Shown: positions 1 through 9,170, numbered from the stretch's first letter. The stretch is 64,000 nt of DNA from SXOA01 sp051004015 (GCA_051004015.1 JBPCKT010000128.1:31155-95154), one strand, 5' to 3'. The notes: generated from the letters alone by a model not told the origin. Translations and numbers: made by a program.

Positions 1-475
1 GCGCGGAGAGCTCGATGGCGAATGCACAGCCGATGATCTTGGCTCCCGTCTTTTCGAGCAGCTTGCAGCAAGCCCCCACGGTTCCTCCCGTCGCCAGCAG
101 GTCATCGACCACCAGCACGCGCTGCCCCGGCTGCACCCCGTCCACGTGCATCTCCAGCTTGTCGGTGCCGTATTCCAGCGCGTAGCTATGGCTGTGCCGC
201 TCGCCCGGTAACTTGCCCGGCTTGCGCACGGGAACAAAGCCAGCTCCCAGCTCCACCGCCAGCGGCGCGGCAAAGATAAAGCCGCGGGCCTCGGCCGCGA
301 CGATCACGTCGATCCGCTCTCCGCGAAAGGGCGCGGCCAGGCGGCGGATGATCTCCCGGAAGGCCGCTGGATTGCCTAGCAGGGGGGTGATGTCCCGGAA
401 CAGGATGCCGGGCTTTGGAAAATCGGGGATGTCCCGAATATACTTTTTCAAATCCAGGACAACTTCACCGCTCAT
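1..475 (-). CDS. apt: Adenine phosphoribosyltransferase, 3' end beyond the window
   Basis: The enzyme makes AMP from adenine and PRPP in purine salvage, in the cytoplasm. About 158 residues are visible, starting MSGEVVLDLKKYIRDIPDFP with the ATG at 475. The PRPP-binding loop VLVVDDLLATGGT and the upstream segment AAEARGFIF are typical of Apt. The gene runs off the left edge, so its C-terminus is missing here. No partner gene is visible; the next gene upstream is on the other strand. The family assignment is firm. Confidence 0.93.
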   Translation of the reverse strand, partial: MSGEVVLDLKKYIRDIPDFPKPGILFRDITPLLGNPAAFREIIRRLAAPFRGERIDVIVAAEARGFIFAAPLAVELGAGFVPVRKPGKLPGERHSHSYALEYGTDKLEMHVDGVQPGQRVLVVDDLLATGGTVGACCKLLEKTGAKIIGCAFAIELSA

Positions 476-638
476 GGGAGGCAGGCTCCAGCCAGGTTCA
501 AACGCTCAGAACCTCCGCGAATATAGGCTCCGCCGCGGGGGGACGGAAGGCGCTAAGTAGCGGTCTGGGCCGGATTGGCACCCGGTTTGCATGATACTGG
601 CCACTGCGGGGCCACTCATCCCTATCAAGGAGACTCCC

Positions 639-932
639 ATGCTGCGTTTACTTTCGATTCTGCTGATCGGTCTGGTGCTCGCTACCGCGGCAGTTGCCGC
701 CGACGAGGTGCGCGAGGGCAAGGTGCTGCTTGCCAAGGAGGGGAAAATCACGCTGCAGGACAAGGACGGCAATAGCGAAGTCTTCGCCGTGGCGGAAGGC
801 GCCAAAATCACGCTCGATGGCAAAGACGTCAAGCTGGACGAAATTGCCAACGGCAGCGTCGCCAAGATCACCGTGAAAACGGTGGGGGATAAGAAAACGG
901 CGACGGTCATCGAAGCAAAGGCGAAAGTGTAG
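639..932 (+). CDS. Small secreted protein of unknown function
   Basis: A 97-residue protein with a clear signal peptide (MLRLLSILLIGLVLATAAVAA) that should be cut before DEVREGK. The mature part is about 76 residues, rich in Lys, Asp and Val, with short beta-like segments (GKITLQDKDG, AKITLDGKDV) that read as two copies of one strand pair. The start at 639 is chosen because AAGGAG lies just upstream and the signal peptide begins there; an earlier ATG at 591 adds residues with no signal character. I do not recognise a domain. It probably works in the periplasm. Confidence 0.7.
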   Translation: MLRLLSILLIGLVLATAAVAADEVREGKVLLAKEGKITLQDKDGNSEVFAVAEGAKITLDGKDVKLDEIANGSVAKITVKTVGDKKTATVIEAKAKV

Positions 933-997
933 CCCCCGTGTGAAAGTCGGCGCGCCGGCCTCAAAAGCCGCGCCGTAGTCGGACCGAGTTTGTGCGC

Positions 998-1003
998 TAT
1001 AAT
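998..1003 (+). promoter_or_regulatory. Candidate -10 box for the MoxR-like gene
   Basis: A perfect TATAAT lies 39 bases upstream of the MoxR-like start at 1042. No good -35 hexamer is seen 16-18 bases upstream, so this is a sequence match only. Confidence 0.35.
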
Positions 1004-1041
1004 GGACCACCAGCTTCAACCTGCTCTGTTCCTATTCGCAC

Positions 1042-2457
1042 ATGCCCGATACGCCCAAACCTTGCACACTCCGCCAGCTCCGCGAGAGCGGCTGGCAATC
1101 CAAGACCGTCAAGCGCGAGATCCACGATAACTTCCTCGGCGCGCTGGCCCGCGGCGACGAGCTGTTTCCCGGCATCGTAGGTTACGACGACACGGTCATC
1201 CCCGAGATCAACCTGGCCCTCCTTTCCGGCCACGACATGCTGTTCCTGGGCGAAAAGGGCCAGGGCAAAAGCCGCCTGATGCGGAACCTGCCGCGGTTTC
1301 TGGATGCGGAGATTCCGTACCTGGATATTCCCGGCGTGGCCATCCACGAGGATCCGTACCATCCCATCAGCACCATCGCCAAACGGTTCGTCGCCGAGCA
1401 TTCCGAGGATCAAACTCCAATCGCCTGGTGGAAACGGGAGGACCGCTACGCGGAGCGGCTCTCGCCCGGAACGAAGTTCGCGGACGTCATCGGCGAGATC
1501 GATCCGGCCAAGCTGGCCGGCGGCGTCAGCATGTCCACGGAAGAAGCCCTGCACTTCGGCCTCATCCCCCGCATGCACCGCGGCATCTTCGCCATGAACG
1601 AGCTCCCCGAGCTCGACGAGCTGGTGCAGGTGGGCCTGTTCAACATCCTGGAGGAGCGGGACGTGCAAATCCGCGGCTATCCGATCAAGTTCGATATCGA
1701 CGTGCTGATCCTGTTTTCCGCCAATCCCGCCACCTACAACCGCAGCGGCAAGGTCATTCCGCAGCTCAAGGACCGGATTGGCTCGGTGATCCACACGCAC
1801 TACCCGCGGGAGCGGGACCAGGGGATCGCGATTCTCGATCAGGAGTCGGGCGTGGAGCTGGGGGGCGAATATCCCGTCATCGTGCCGTACTTCATGAAGC
1901 AGCTCATCGAGCAGATCACGGTGCAGGCCCGCAAAAGCAAGTATATCGACCAGCAGTCCGGCGTTTCCGCCCGCTTCAGCATCGCCAACTACCGCGTCAT
2001 GATCGCCTCCGCCCGGCAGCGGAGCGTGGTGCTGAAGGAGAAGCCGGCTGTGCCGCGGATCAGCGACTTGGGGCACCTATACTCGTCGTCCCTTGGCAAG
2101 CTGGAGCTCGACCTGATGGGGAGCCACCAGATGAGCGAGCGGCAGGTGCTGGATGCCGTCGTCGCGGAGGCCATCCGAGTGGTCTTCAATGAATACGTGG
2201 AAGAGCACGGCCTGGCGGAGATTACCGAAATCCTCAGCCGCGGCGTGAAGATCGAAGTCGGCGACATGCTTCCCTCATCCCACTATGCCGAACGGCTGAA
2301 GCGCGTCCCCCCCGCCTGGAACAAGGCCTTTGAAGTGAACGCCAGCGGCGATCCCGCCGTCCGCGCCTCCTGCGTCGAGTTCGTCCTGGCCGGCCTCTAC
2401 TCCCTCGACCGTATCAGCCGCAACCAGCAGCATGGGCGGATAGAATATTCGGTCTAG
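1042..2457 (+). CDS. MoxR/magnesium-chelatase-type AAA+ ATPase
   Basis: A cytoplasmic AAA+ ATPase of 471 residues, longer than the usual 320-residue MoxR. The Walker A motif GEKGQGKS is at residues 70-77. The Walker B region reads GIFAMNE (181-187), with Asn where most relatives have Asp. FSANPATYN downstream fits the sensor 1 position. MoxR ATPases usually act with a von Willebrand A partner to remodel or insert cofactors into proteins, but the next gene here is a DUF1186 protein. The next one, 27 bases downstream, has its own ribosome-binding site. The substrate is unknown. Confidence 0.85.
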   Translation: MPDTPKPCTLRQLRESGWQSKTVKREIHDNFLGALARGDELFPGIVGYDDTVIPEINLALLSGHDMLFLGEKGQGKSRLMRNLPRFLDAEIPYLDIPGVAIHEDPYHPISTIAKRFVAEHSEDQTPIAWWKREDRYAERLSPGTKFADVIGEIDPAKLAGGVSMSTEEALHFGLIPRMHRGIFAMNELPELDELVQVGLFNILEERDVQIRGYPIKFDIDVLILFSANPATYNRSGKVIPQLKDRIGSVIHTHYPRERDQGIAILDQESGVELGGEYPVIVPYFMKQLIEQITVQARKSKYIDQQSGVSARFSIANYRVMIASARQRSVVLKEKPAVPRISDLGHLYSSSLGKLELDLMGSHQMSERQVLDAVVAEAIRVVFNEYVEEHGLAEITEILSRGVKIEVGDMLPSSHYAERLKRVPPAWNKAFEVNASGDPAVRASCVEFVLAGLYSLDRISRNQQHGRIEYSV

Positions 2458-2484
2458 GCCATTAACACGAAAGGAAGCAAAAAA

Positions 2485-3468
2485 ATGGCAACGGAAATCG
2501 ACCAGCTCAAATCGGCAGACAGCACCATCGACCCGGACAGGCTGGCCGAGCTGTTGCCCAGCGAGCTCGCTCAGAAGCTGCGAGTCGAGTTCGGAGTTCT
2601 GCCGAAAGAAGCGATCCGCGAAGTCCAGCGGCGACGCGATGAGATGGTGCCGGAACTGATTGACTTGCTTGAAGAGGGAACCGCGCGAGTCCCCCGGGGA
2701 GAATTCGAGCTTGGAGAAGGCCCTTTTTTCGCCTTTATGCTCCTCATCGAATTCGAAGCCGAATCCGCCTGTGACGCGATCTTCCGGGCGATTTCCTTGG
2801 ACCAGGAACAAGTGTTTGAGCTCCTGGGCGATGCAGTTCATGAATTCCTGCCTTATGCGGTTCCTGGCGTCGCCCATCGGCGGATTGACGAGGTACTCTT
2901 TCTAGCTTGCAACCCTCGAGTCAATAGTTGGGTCCGCGGTTCGCTGGTGCAGGGAATCTGCCTCCTCCAGGTAGCCGGCAAACTACCGCGTGAGCGCATT
3001 ATTGAAATGGTGCGGCGCGCCTTGCAGTCCGCGGCCGAAGAACGGAACGACGTCGTCGTGACGTCGATCGCGATGAATTGCAGCGACTCGCACCTGCATG
3101 AGCTCCTCCCCGACATTCGGGAAGCAAATCGACGTGGGCTGCTCGACGAAATGATGATTTCATTTCGCGAGGTGGAGGAAGGCTTTAACCTCCCTGACAA
3201 ACAGCCCGTATTCCGTCTGGAGGACAGCTTCACAGCAGTCGAACATTGGGGCTGCTTTTCGCCGCAACGGAAAACGCCTGCGCCGTTGCCGCCGCCGCCA
3301 TTCTTGCCAGAGCCTCCAGCGGAGTTCGAGGACAACTTCGCTCCTCCCGTGCCGACGACGATCCGGCTTGATTCCCCGCACGTCGGGCGTAATGAACAGT
3401 GTCCCTGTGGCAGCGGTAAGAAATACAAGAAGTGCTGCGGAAGAGCAGGGGCGTTCCCCGAGTACTAG
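2485..3468 (+). CDS. DUF1186-type protein with C-terminal SEC-C zinc motif
   Basis: A 327-residue soluble protein. Most of the length is helical and matches my recollection of DUF1186 proteins (acidic N-terminus, repeat-like helices such as LIDLLEEGTARVPRGE). The last 25 residues hold a SEC-C motif, GRNEQCPCGSGKKYKKCCG, which binds zinc through C-x-C...CC and in SecA contacts SecB and ribosomes. A Pro-rich stretch (about residues 270-285) links the two parts. AAGGAAG precedes the ATG by 8 bases. The gene lies 27 bases after the MoxR-like gene and may share its transcript. Function is unknown. Confidence 0.78.
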   Translation: MATEIDQLKSADSTIDPDRLAELLPSELAQKLRVEFGVLPKEAIREVQRRRDEMVPELIDLLEEGTARVPRGEFELGEGPFFAFMLLIEFEAESACDAIFRAISLDQEQVFELLGDAVHEFLPYAVPGVAHRRIDEVLFLACNPRVNSWVRGSLVQGICLLQVAGKLPRERIIEMVRRALQSAAEERNDVVVTSIAMNCSDSHLHELLPDIREANRRGLLDEMMISFREVEEGFNLPDKQPVFRLEDSFTAVEHWGCFSPQRKTPAPLPPPPFLPEPPAEFEDNFAPPVPTTIRLDSPHVGRNEQCPCGSGKKYKKCCGRAGAFPEY

Positions 3469-3480
3469 ATAAGCAACCGT

Positions 3481-4557
3481 TTACCCTTCCAGCACTCCCA
3501 TCGCCCTCCTTAGCTCATTCCGGTCGTGCTCGATCAGGGCGTCAGTGACCGGTTGCAGGTCGCCGCGGATGATCTGGTCGAGCTTGTAAAGGGTCAGGCC
3601 GATGCGGTGGTCGGTCAGGCGGTTATCCGGGAAGTTGTAGGTGCGGATCTTGTCGCTCCGGTCCCCGCTGCCGACCATCGTCTTGCGGTCGGCGGAGCGT
3701 TTGGCGTCTTCCAGCTTTTGATAGTGTTCATACAAACGGCTCTTGAGGATCCGCAGGGCCTTGGCCAGGTTCTTATGCTGGCTCTTCTCATCCTGCATCG
3801 AGACGGTGATGTTCGTCTCGTGGTGCGTCAGGCGGACGGCCGACTCGGTCTTGTTGACGTGCTGCCCGCCGGGGCCGCTGGCGCAGAATTTGTCGAGGCG
3901 GTAGTCCTCGGACTTGAGGTTGATTTCCACGTCCTCGGGCTCGGGAAGGACCGCGACCGTGGCGACGGACGTGTGGATTCGCCCCTTCGATTCCGTTTCG
4001 GGCACCCGCTGCACGCGGTGCGTGCCACTCTCGTAATGCAGCTCCCGGTAGACTCCGTCGCCATCGAAGCCGAGCGTGACTTTGGAGAAGCCCCCCATGT
4101 CGGTCGAGCTGGCCTCCATGATCTCGCACTTCCAGCCCTTTTTCTCGGCGTGGTGCTTGTACATCTGGAACAGGTCGTGGGCAAACAGGGCCCCCTCCGC
4201 GCCGCCGACGCCCGCCCGGATTTCCATCACGCAGCGGGCGCGATTGGCCTCCTCGCCGCCGACCGTCATGTCCAGAATCTCGCTCCAATAAACTTCGCGC
4301 CGCTCGCGTGCTCCTGGCAGCTCGGCTTCGGCCATCGCCCGCTCCTCAGGGTCGGGGCTGGTGGCCATCTTGAGCAGCTCGGCAATCTCGTTGACGAGGT
4401 TTTTGAAGCGGCGGTACTTGATGGCCAGCTTGCTCAGCGAGCCGTGCTCGCGGGCGACCGCGGCGATCCTGCTCCCCACGGCCAGCACATCCGGGTCGGA
4501 CATTTGACGTTCGAGCTCCTCAAAGCGTTGGAGCTTGCCTTCCAGCATTTCGCGCAT
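3481..4557 (-). CDS. prfA: Peptide chain release factor 1
   Basis: Reads UAA and UAG at the ribosome and releases the finished protein. The 358-residue length is normal. The peptidyl-tRNA hydrolysis motif is in CASGPGGQHVNKTES. The codon-reading tripeptide region reads HRVQRVPETESKGRIHTS, the P-x-T form of RF1 rather than the SPF of RF2. It is transcribed after rpmE on the same strand, 138 bases downstream of it, a common pairing in bacteria. It converges with the DUF1186 gene, leaving 12 bases between the stops and no visible terminator. Confidence 0.97.
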   Translation of the reverse strand: MREMLEGKLQRFEELERQMSDPDVLAVGSRIAAVAREHGSLSKLAIKYRRFKNLVNEIAELLKMATSPDPEERAMAEAELPGARERREVYWSEILDMTVGGEEANRARCVMEIRAGVGGAEGALFAHDLFQMYKHHAEKKGWKCEIMEASSTDMGGFSKVTLGFDGDGVYRELHYESGTHRVQRVPETESKGRIHTSVATVAVLPEPEDVEINLKSEDYRLDKFCASGPGGQHVNKTESAVRLTHHETNITVSMQDEKSQHKNLAKALRILKSRLYEHYQKLEDAKRSADRKTMVGSGDRSDKIRTYNFPDNRLTDHRIGLTLYKLDQIIRGDLQPVTDALIEHDRNELRRAMGVLEG

Positions 4558-4695
4558 GTTCGTAACTCACCTTCCGCGAGGAGGCGGGACAGGTGTTCGC
4601 GTGAGGGGCGCTGCGAAAATCCGCGCGAGCGCGCCGGGCAAGAACCGGTCCCGCATTGGACCGCATGATACCAGGGAAGAATTATTTTGCCTAAG

Positions 4696-4965
4696 CTAAG
4701 TCTCGGCCGAAGTGGCGGGGACCTTCTTCTTGGTTTTGGCGGACGGCTGTTGCACGCTGTTGTAGGTGCCGGCGGCGAACTTGTTCTGGAACTTCTCGAT
4801 CCGGCCGGCGGTGTCGATGTATTTGAGCTTGCCGGTGAAGAACGGGTGGCAGGCCGAGCAGATATCCACGCGGAGCTCTTTTTTGGTGCTGCGGGTGGTG
4901 AACTTATTTCCGCAACTGCACGAGACATCGGTCACGAAGTAAGTGGGGTGGATGCCGTCTTTCAT
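4696..4965 (-). CDS. rpmE: 50S ribosomal protein L31
   Basis: A large-subunit ribosomal protein of 89 residues. It is the zinc-binding form: CSCGN near the N-terminus and ICSACHPFFTGK in the middle supply the metal-binding cysteines. It begins MKDGIHPTYF, the usual L31 start. The C-terminal tail (SVQQPSAKTKKKVPATSAET) is longer and more basic than in E. coli. It probably forms an operon with prfA downstream. Confidence 0.96.
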   Translation of the reverse strand: MKDGIHPTYFVTDVSCSCGNKFTTRSTKKELRVDICSACHPFFTGKLKYIDTAGRIEKFQNKFAAGTYNSVQQPSAKTKKKVPATSAET

Positions 4966-5059
4966 GGCCCAAATCCTGGAAAATGCCGCTGGGGTAACTT
5001 AGGTGGGAAGCAATTATTTATAGGGGCGATTCATCAATCCGGCAAGGGCCGTCTGGCTC

Positions 5060-5713
5060 TCATTCCAGTCCCGCGGCCTTCGCTGCCGCGATGAAAGCCC
5101 GGACTTGGGCGGGGGATTTCTTGCCGGGCGATGATTCGACGCCGCTGGCGGTATCCACGGCATCGGGCCGAACCAAGCGGATGGCCTCGGCCACGTTTTG
5201 CGGCGTCAGGCCGCCGGCGAGGATGAAAGGAATACCCAGCAGCTTGTTTCTGCTCCTCGCCAGTCCGTTCCAATTCAAGACCTCCCCCGTGCCGCCGTAA
5301 AGGCCGGGAGCATGGGCATCGAGTAGAATTGCGGAGGGATGTGACGATTCTAGGCACAGGTCAAGAAACGCCTGGACGCTGTCCAGAGTCGATTCCTTGC
5401 AGCGAAACGCCTTGATGACCGGCAGTTTTTCCAGCGCGCCCAGGAAATCCGGTCCTTCATCTCCATGCAATTGGACGGCATTGAGGCCCACCCGATTCAC
5501 CGTGGCAACAACGGCTTGGGGGGGCGAATTGACGAATACTCCCACTTTGGTGATTCCCGGCGGTAGGGCGTCGCAAATCTCTTTGGCCCGCTCCGCCGTC
5601 ACATACCGGGGGCTCTGCCCGTAGAAATTCAGCCCGATAGCGTCCGCCCCCGCCTCCGCGGCCAGCAAGGCGTCCTCCACCGTCGTGATGCCGCAGATTT
5701 TGATGCGAAACAC
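5060..5713 (-). CDS. trpF: Phosphoribosylanthranilate isomerase
   Basis: Catalyses the third step of tryptophan synthesis, the Amadori rearrangement of phosphoribosylanthranilate. The protein is a single TIM barrel of 217 residues. The general base Cys is in FRIKICGIT at the N-terminus, the general acid Asp in VDTASGVESSPGKKS, and the phosphate-binding strand in FILAGGLTPQNV. I chose the GTG at 5713 because family members start at this point; the reading frame stays open upstream but is not conserved. trpB and trpA are 56 kb away in this window, so the trp genes are split. Confidence 0.93.
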   Translation of the reverse strand: MFRIKICGITTVEDALLAAEAGADAIGLNFYGQSPRYVTAERAKEICDALPPGITKVGVFVNSPPQAVVATVNRVGLNAVQLHGDEGPDFLGALEKLPVIKAFRCKESTLDSVQAFLDLCLESSHPSAILLDAHAPGLYGGTGEVLNWNGLARSRNKLLGIPFILAGGLTPQNVAEAIRLVRPDAVDTASGVESSPGKKSPAQVRAFIAAAKAAGLE

Positions 5714-5755
5714 AGGATTATGGGAATAAGAACCAGGGGACCGGACATCCTTCAG

Positions 5756-5761
5756 TATAAT
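5756..5761 (+). promoter_or_regulatory. Candidate -10 box for the 5804 membrane-protein gene
   Basis: TATAAT followed by GG, 43 bases upstream of the ATG at 5804. No convincing -35 box accompanies it. A similar TATAATGG sits upstream of the MoxR-like gene. Confidence 0.35.
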
Positions 5762-5803
5762 GGGAGCGCTCGTGCGCGCGGGGGTTATCGTGGGAGACTG
5801 GCG

Positions 5804-6670
5804 ATGTCCCGATTCTTCACACTCGACCGGCTGTTCCTGGCCACGGTGCTGGCAGGGCACGGCTTGCTGGTGGCCTGGGCTTGGTTGCAGGAGGATCCCG
5901 TTGCTGATCTGTCCCAGGAGTTTTTGCCTTTCGTCCAGGTCACGCTGCTCACGCTGTGGATCCTGACCGGGCCGGGGCACTGGGGGATTCGGCTGCTGGG
6001 CATTCTGCTCGTCGCCGGCTGTTTGTGGGGCTGGTCGCACGTCACGCGCTATTGGCCGGGGCAGGAAGTCTTTCCGCTGGGTTTGTGGGTCATCGCCACA
6101 GCCGCAATTGCCGGATTGGCGCTGCGTCTCGCGGGGCTGCGTGTGCTGCGGCCGAATCCGGTTTCCCCGGACGAAAACCGGCCCATGCAGTTTTCCATCC
6201 GTTCTCTACTGGTGGCGACGACGATCTGCTCCCTGCTGCTGATGTCCGCTAAATGGGTCCATGCCACGGTGAATATTGAGGGCGGCGAATCCCTCTATGA
6301 CTTTGTCGAACTGTCGCCCCACCTGGCCCGGGGAACGCTCGCGGCTGGGCTGGTGGCGGTCTCGCTGATGGCCTTGGCTGCCGTGCTGGGAACCCGCTGC
6401 ACCTGGCTCTCTTCGCTGCTGCTCCTTCCCCTGGCTGCTGGCGTTGGCGCAGGCCTCGCGCTGGTTTTACATCGTCACGAGCACTGGGTCTCGCTGAGTC
6501 TGTGGATGGTGGCGCAGGGACTGCTCGTCGCGGGCTCCCTTGCGCCGCTGCGAAATCTGGGATATCGGTTCCGCCGCATCACCAGTCCGTCTTCAGGCGC
6601 GCGGCTCGCGCGTGCGCCTATTGCTGAACCATTCAAGGTGAACCATGAATCCGTCTCTGCCACTCCTTGA
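5804..6670 (+). CDS. Multi-pass membrane protein, planctomycete FSIRSLL type
   Basis: A 288-residue protein with about eight hydrophobic segments, so an inner-membrane protein. In the middle is MQFSIRSLLVATTICSLLL, a short motif before a membrane helix that I know from many planctomycete proteins of unknown role. The ATG at 5804 has GGGAG seven bases upstream. The next gene starts 26 bases before this one ends, so the two are probably translated together. Function is unknown. Confidence 0.72.
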   Translation: MSRFFTLDRLFLATVLAGHGLLVAWAWLQEDPVADLSQEFLPFVQVTLLTLWILTGPGHWGIRLLGILLVAGCLWGWSHVTRYWPGQEVFPLGLWVIATAAIAGLALRLAGLRVLRPNPVSPDENRPMQFSIRSLLVATTICSLLLMSAKWVHATVNIEGGESLYDFVELSPHLARGTLAAGLVAVSLMALAAVLGTRCTWLSSLLLLPLAAGVGAGLALVLHRHEHWVSLSLWMVAQGLLVAGSLAPLRNLGYRFRRITSPSSGARLARAPIAEPFKVNHESVSATP

Positions 6671-7175
6671 TCAGATCTCCGTCGCGTCTCCTTGCACGGT
6701 CTCTTGGGACTCCATGCAAGGTGACGAGCGGCAGCGGTACTGCAAGCTCTGCCAGAAGAACGTCTACAACCTTTCCGGCATGAGGCGCGATGAGGCGGAG
6801 AGCCTGGTCGGCGCGAGCAAAGGCCGGCTCTGCGTCCGCTATTACCGGCGGCATGACGGCACGGTGCTCACGGCCGATTGCCCGGTGGGATTGCGGGGCG
6901 TGCGCGCCCGCCTCCTTCGCGGAGCGCTCGGAATCGCGGCCACCATGCTGGCGCTGGCGGGAAGTTTGTTGTGGGGCAGACTCTCCAGCGCGAGCTCGGG
7001 CGGCCGGGGGACGGGGATTCAGGCGCTAGATTACGGTCCCCTTTCCCGATTTTCCGATTGGGTAAATCCGCGGCCCGTGCTGGGCGCGATGGCCCTGCCG
7101 CCGACTGTCCCCATTGTTCCGACGGTCGCCGGTCCAACTAAGGGAAACGATTCCGCCGCTGAGTCGGCCTACTAA
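6645..7175 (+). CDS. Cys-motif protein with one membrane helix, unknown function
   Basis: A 176-residue protein. The N-terminal half carries RYCKLCQKNVYNLSGM and then GRLCVRYYRRHDGTVLTADC, giving a C-x2-C pair and two further cysteines that could bind a metal. I have seen this layout in uncharacterised proteins of Planctomycetota and Myxococcota. One hydrophobic helix follows (about residues 92-110) and a Pro/Ser-rich tail. It overlaps the 5804 gene by 26 bases, suggesting coupled translation and a shared membrane role. The cytoplasmic side is the likely place of the Cys module. Confidence 0.7.
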   Translation: MNPSLPLLDQISVASPCTVSWDSMQGDERQRYCKLCQKNVYNLSGMRRDEAESLVGASKGRLCVRYYRRHDGTVLTADCPVGLRGVRARLLRGALGIAATMLALAGSLLWGRLSSASSGGRGTGIQALDYGPLSRFSDWVNPRPVLGAMALPPTVPIVPTVAGPTKGNDSAAESAY

Positions 7176-7578
7176 GAGCAGCGTTGCCCTTGCGGCAAAA
7201 CGGTCCGCTATCAACAGGAAAAAGCCGCAAAAAGCTCGATTATTTGCCGCTTTTCTCGATTGCCGCACCTCTGGGCTGCCGATGCTTTCTTTCCATGCCA
7301 CGACTACAATGCCTGGGCATGACAAGGACAGGTGATGTTCGCCGCAGCAAAATTTTCGGCGAACCACGCCAGCCTTCCAATGTCTGTAGTTACGTCACCA
7401 GCATCCAAGAGTACACCCACCCAGCCGCCCGTTGCGGCATGAACCTTGCTTCGAGTAGCGACTCGCTGCTCGGCTGCCAGAACGTCTGGCGGAAGTTTGT
7501 CGGGGGAGGATCCTCGCAAGCTCGCGGCAGGTTTAGTGTCTCGGTGACGAGTACCGCATGTTCAAGGAAGAATCCATC
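7176..7578. other. Intergenic stretch without a supported gene
   Basis: About 400 bases. Overlapping open frames here have no recognisable protein content or ribosome-binding site. A TACAAT at 7305-7310 could be a -10 box. Otherwise nothing is seen. Confidence 0.5.
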
Positions 7579-7788
7579 ATGAATGAACAAATACGCAAAG
7601 CCATTCGCCACCGGGCCAGCAAGGCCCGCACCAAAACACAGCTTGTGAAGGCGGTCTTCGACTCCTTCCGCAGCTCGCAGATTGATCCCCGCAAAGTCTC
7701 GCTGGAAGACATGAAGTCCGCCGTGATGGTAGCCGCCCGCGCGGCCCGCGCGGCTGGACAGAAGAATCCGGGAAACATGCCAGCTTAG
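7579..7788 (+). CDS. Small basic protein of unknown function
   Basis: A 69-residue Arg/Lys/Ala-rich protein, MNEQIRKAIRHRASKARTKT at the start, predicted helical and soluble. AAGGAAG lies eight bases before the ATG at 7579, which decides the start over an upstream ATG at 7558. The charge pattern would suit nucleic-acid binding but that is inference. It ends 10 bases before the stop of the convergent Pro/Tyr-rich gene. Confidence 0.55.
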   Translation: MNEQIRKAIRHRASKARTKTQLVKAVFDSFRSSQIDPRKVSLEDMKSAVMVAARAARAAGQKNPGNMPA

Positions 7789-7798
7789 GCTGGTGTCG

Positions 7799-9136
7799 TT
7801 ACCGCGCTGATGTCCAACCGCTGTCGTCCCACTTTTCCTCAGAGGAAACGGCTGTTTTCTCCGTGGTGATTTCGGCGGATGCCGCCTGGACCTTGTAGTT
7901 CACTTCCTGAGTTTTCTCCGGCCAGCGTGCGGGGACGACCCCCCAAGTCGCTGCGCCCAGCGGCTGGAGGACTCGAGCGCGGGCGGTCTTGTCATTGGGG
8001 TTGATCAGCGCCGGGGCCCGGCTGCCTGGCTTCACGCGCTGGCCGGCCTCCGGATCGGGAACGGGACGGAGCGTGCTGGGAGTGTTCGATAAACGCGGCT
8101 GCTTCAGGCCGGGCTCCGTAATGGTCGGGCGGCTGAGTTGGATATCACTCTTGGGCTTCTCGAAATTCGAGCGGAAGTTCGAGCCAAAAGCGGGAGTACT
8201 GCCGCTGGAGCCGGTGCCAAAGCCGCCGCTGGAGGGCGTGCCAAAGCTGCTGGGAGGATTCGGCGTGGTGCTGGGAGTTGTGCTGCGAAACGTCGGCGCG
8301 GGGCTGCTGGGGATGATGCTGCCGCGATCGATGAACGGCGGGTTATCCGCGGGAACGCCGATCACGCCGGTGCCGGGCGGCGGAATGGTCCGCTGCGGCG
8401 TGAGGATGTTGTTGAAGCCCCGAGGTGGAGTCGTGCTCGGAACCGTGGGAATGACATTGATCGGGGCCGCGGCGCCGGGGACCGTGTTGTAGTAGGGAAC
8501 CGCACCGCAGGCCGACGCCGGTGCCGCGCCGCAATTCCCATAGCTGCAGGTCGTGCTGGCGTTGTTGCCGTGCAGCCAACTGAACGGCCGGAACCGCGAG
8601 GGCTGGCACTGCGTGGTGGTGCAGGCCCGCTGGCAGGTGGTGGCGACGCCGGTGCCGGGCTGATACACGACGACGGGCCGATAGTAGGTCACCGGCACCT
8701 GCACCATCCGCGTCTGATAGCGGTACGTGGGAGGTACGTAGTTGAGCGGCTGCTGCTGGCCATAGTAAGCGAAGGCTTCGGCTCCCGACGACGCGACACC
8801 AGCGGGGCTGATGGCATAGCCGGGGCTGGAGGGAGCATAGTAAGCGACTGTTGGCGGAGCATAATAGGCGACCCGTGCGGCCTGGGCGGACGGAGCGACC
8901 GCCACGCCATTGGGATAATATGCCTGCCGAACTTGATTAGTCGGCTGGTAAGCAGGGGCATAATACGCCGCCTGCGGAGCCGCATACGCGTAGCTGGGGG
9001 CCGCCCCATAATAGCCGTTGTAGTAGACCGCCTGACCGGCGGGGAACCCGCGGACGCTTCCTTCCTGCGCGGAAGCCGTGGCGGCCGTTGCCAGCAGGAA
9101 AAGCAGGGACAACAGGCTGGTTTTGCTCAGGTTCAT
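7799..9136 (-). CDS. Secreted Pro/Tyr/Ala-rich protein
   Basis: A 445-residue low-complexity protein. It has a signal peptide (MNLSKTSLLSLLFLLATAAT then ASAQ). Residues 30-150 are rich in repeated YYAP and AYYG units, followed by a cysteine cluster (CQRACTTTQCQPS, CSYGNCG) and a long Pro/Ser/Thr-rich tail. Such proteins are common in planctomycetes, where I would expect a cell-envelope or surface role. The start at 9136 is chosen because CGGAG lies seven bases upstream; a second ATG six bases upstream is too close to it. No enzyme domain is seen. Confidence 0.7.
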   Translation of the reverse strand: MNLSKTSLLSLLFLLATAATASAQEGSVRGFPAGQAVYYNGYYGAAPSYAYAAPQAAYYAPAYQPTNQVRQAYYPNGVAVAPSAQAARVAYYAPPTVAYYAPSSPGYAISPAGVASSGAEAFAYYGQQQPLNYVPPTYRYQTRMVQVPVTYYRPVVVYQPGTGVATTCQRACTTTQCQPSRFRPFSWLHGNNASTTCSYGNCGAAPASACGAVPYYNTVPGAAAPINVIPTVPSTTPPRGFNNILTPQRTIPPPGTGVIGVPADNPPFIDRGSIIPSSPAPTFRSTTPSTTPNPPSSFGTPSSGGFGTGSSGSTPAFGSNFRSNFEKPKSDIQLSRPTITEPGLKQPRLSNTPSTLRPVPDPEAGQRVKPGSRAPALINPNDKTARARVLQPLGAATWGVVPARWPEKTQEVNYKVQAASAEITTEKTAVSSEEKWDDSGWTSAR

Positions 9137-9170
9137 ATTCATTCTCCGCGTTCTCATTCCGGCCGGATTC

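Noticed and set aside
3526..4668. Long plus-strand frame opposite prfA
   Set aside because: It is the complement of a conserved gene; its content mirrors prfA codon use and shows no domain.
5060..6040. Longer 326-residue version of trpF
   Set aside because: The extra N-terminus is Pro/Gln-rich, overlaps the 5804 gene on the other strand and is not part of the isomerase fold.
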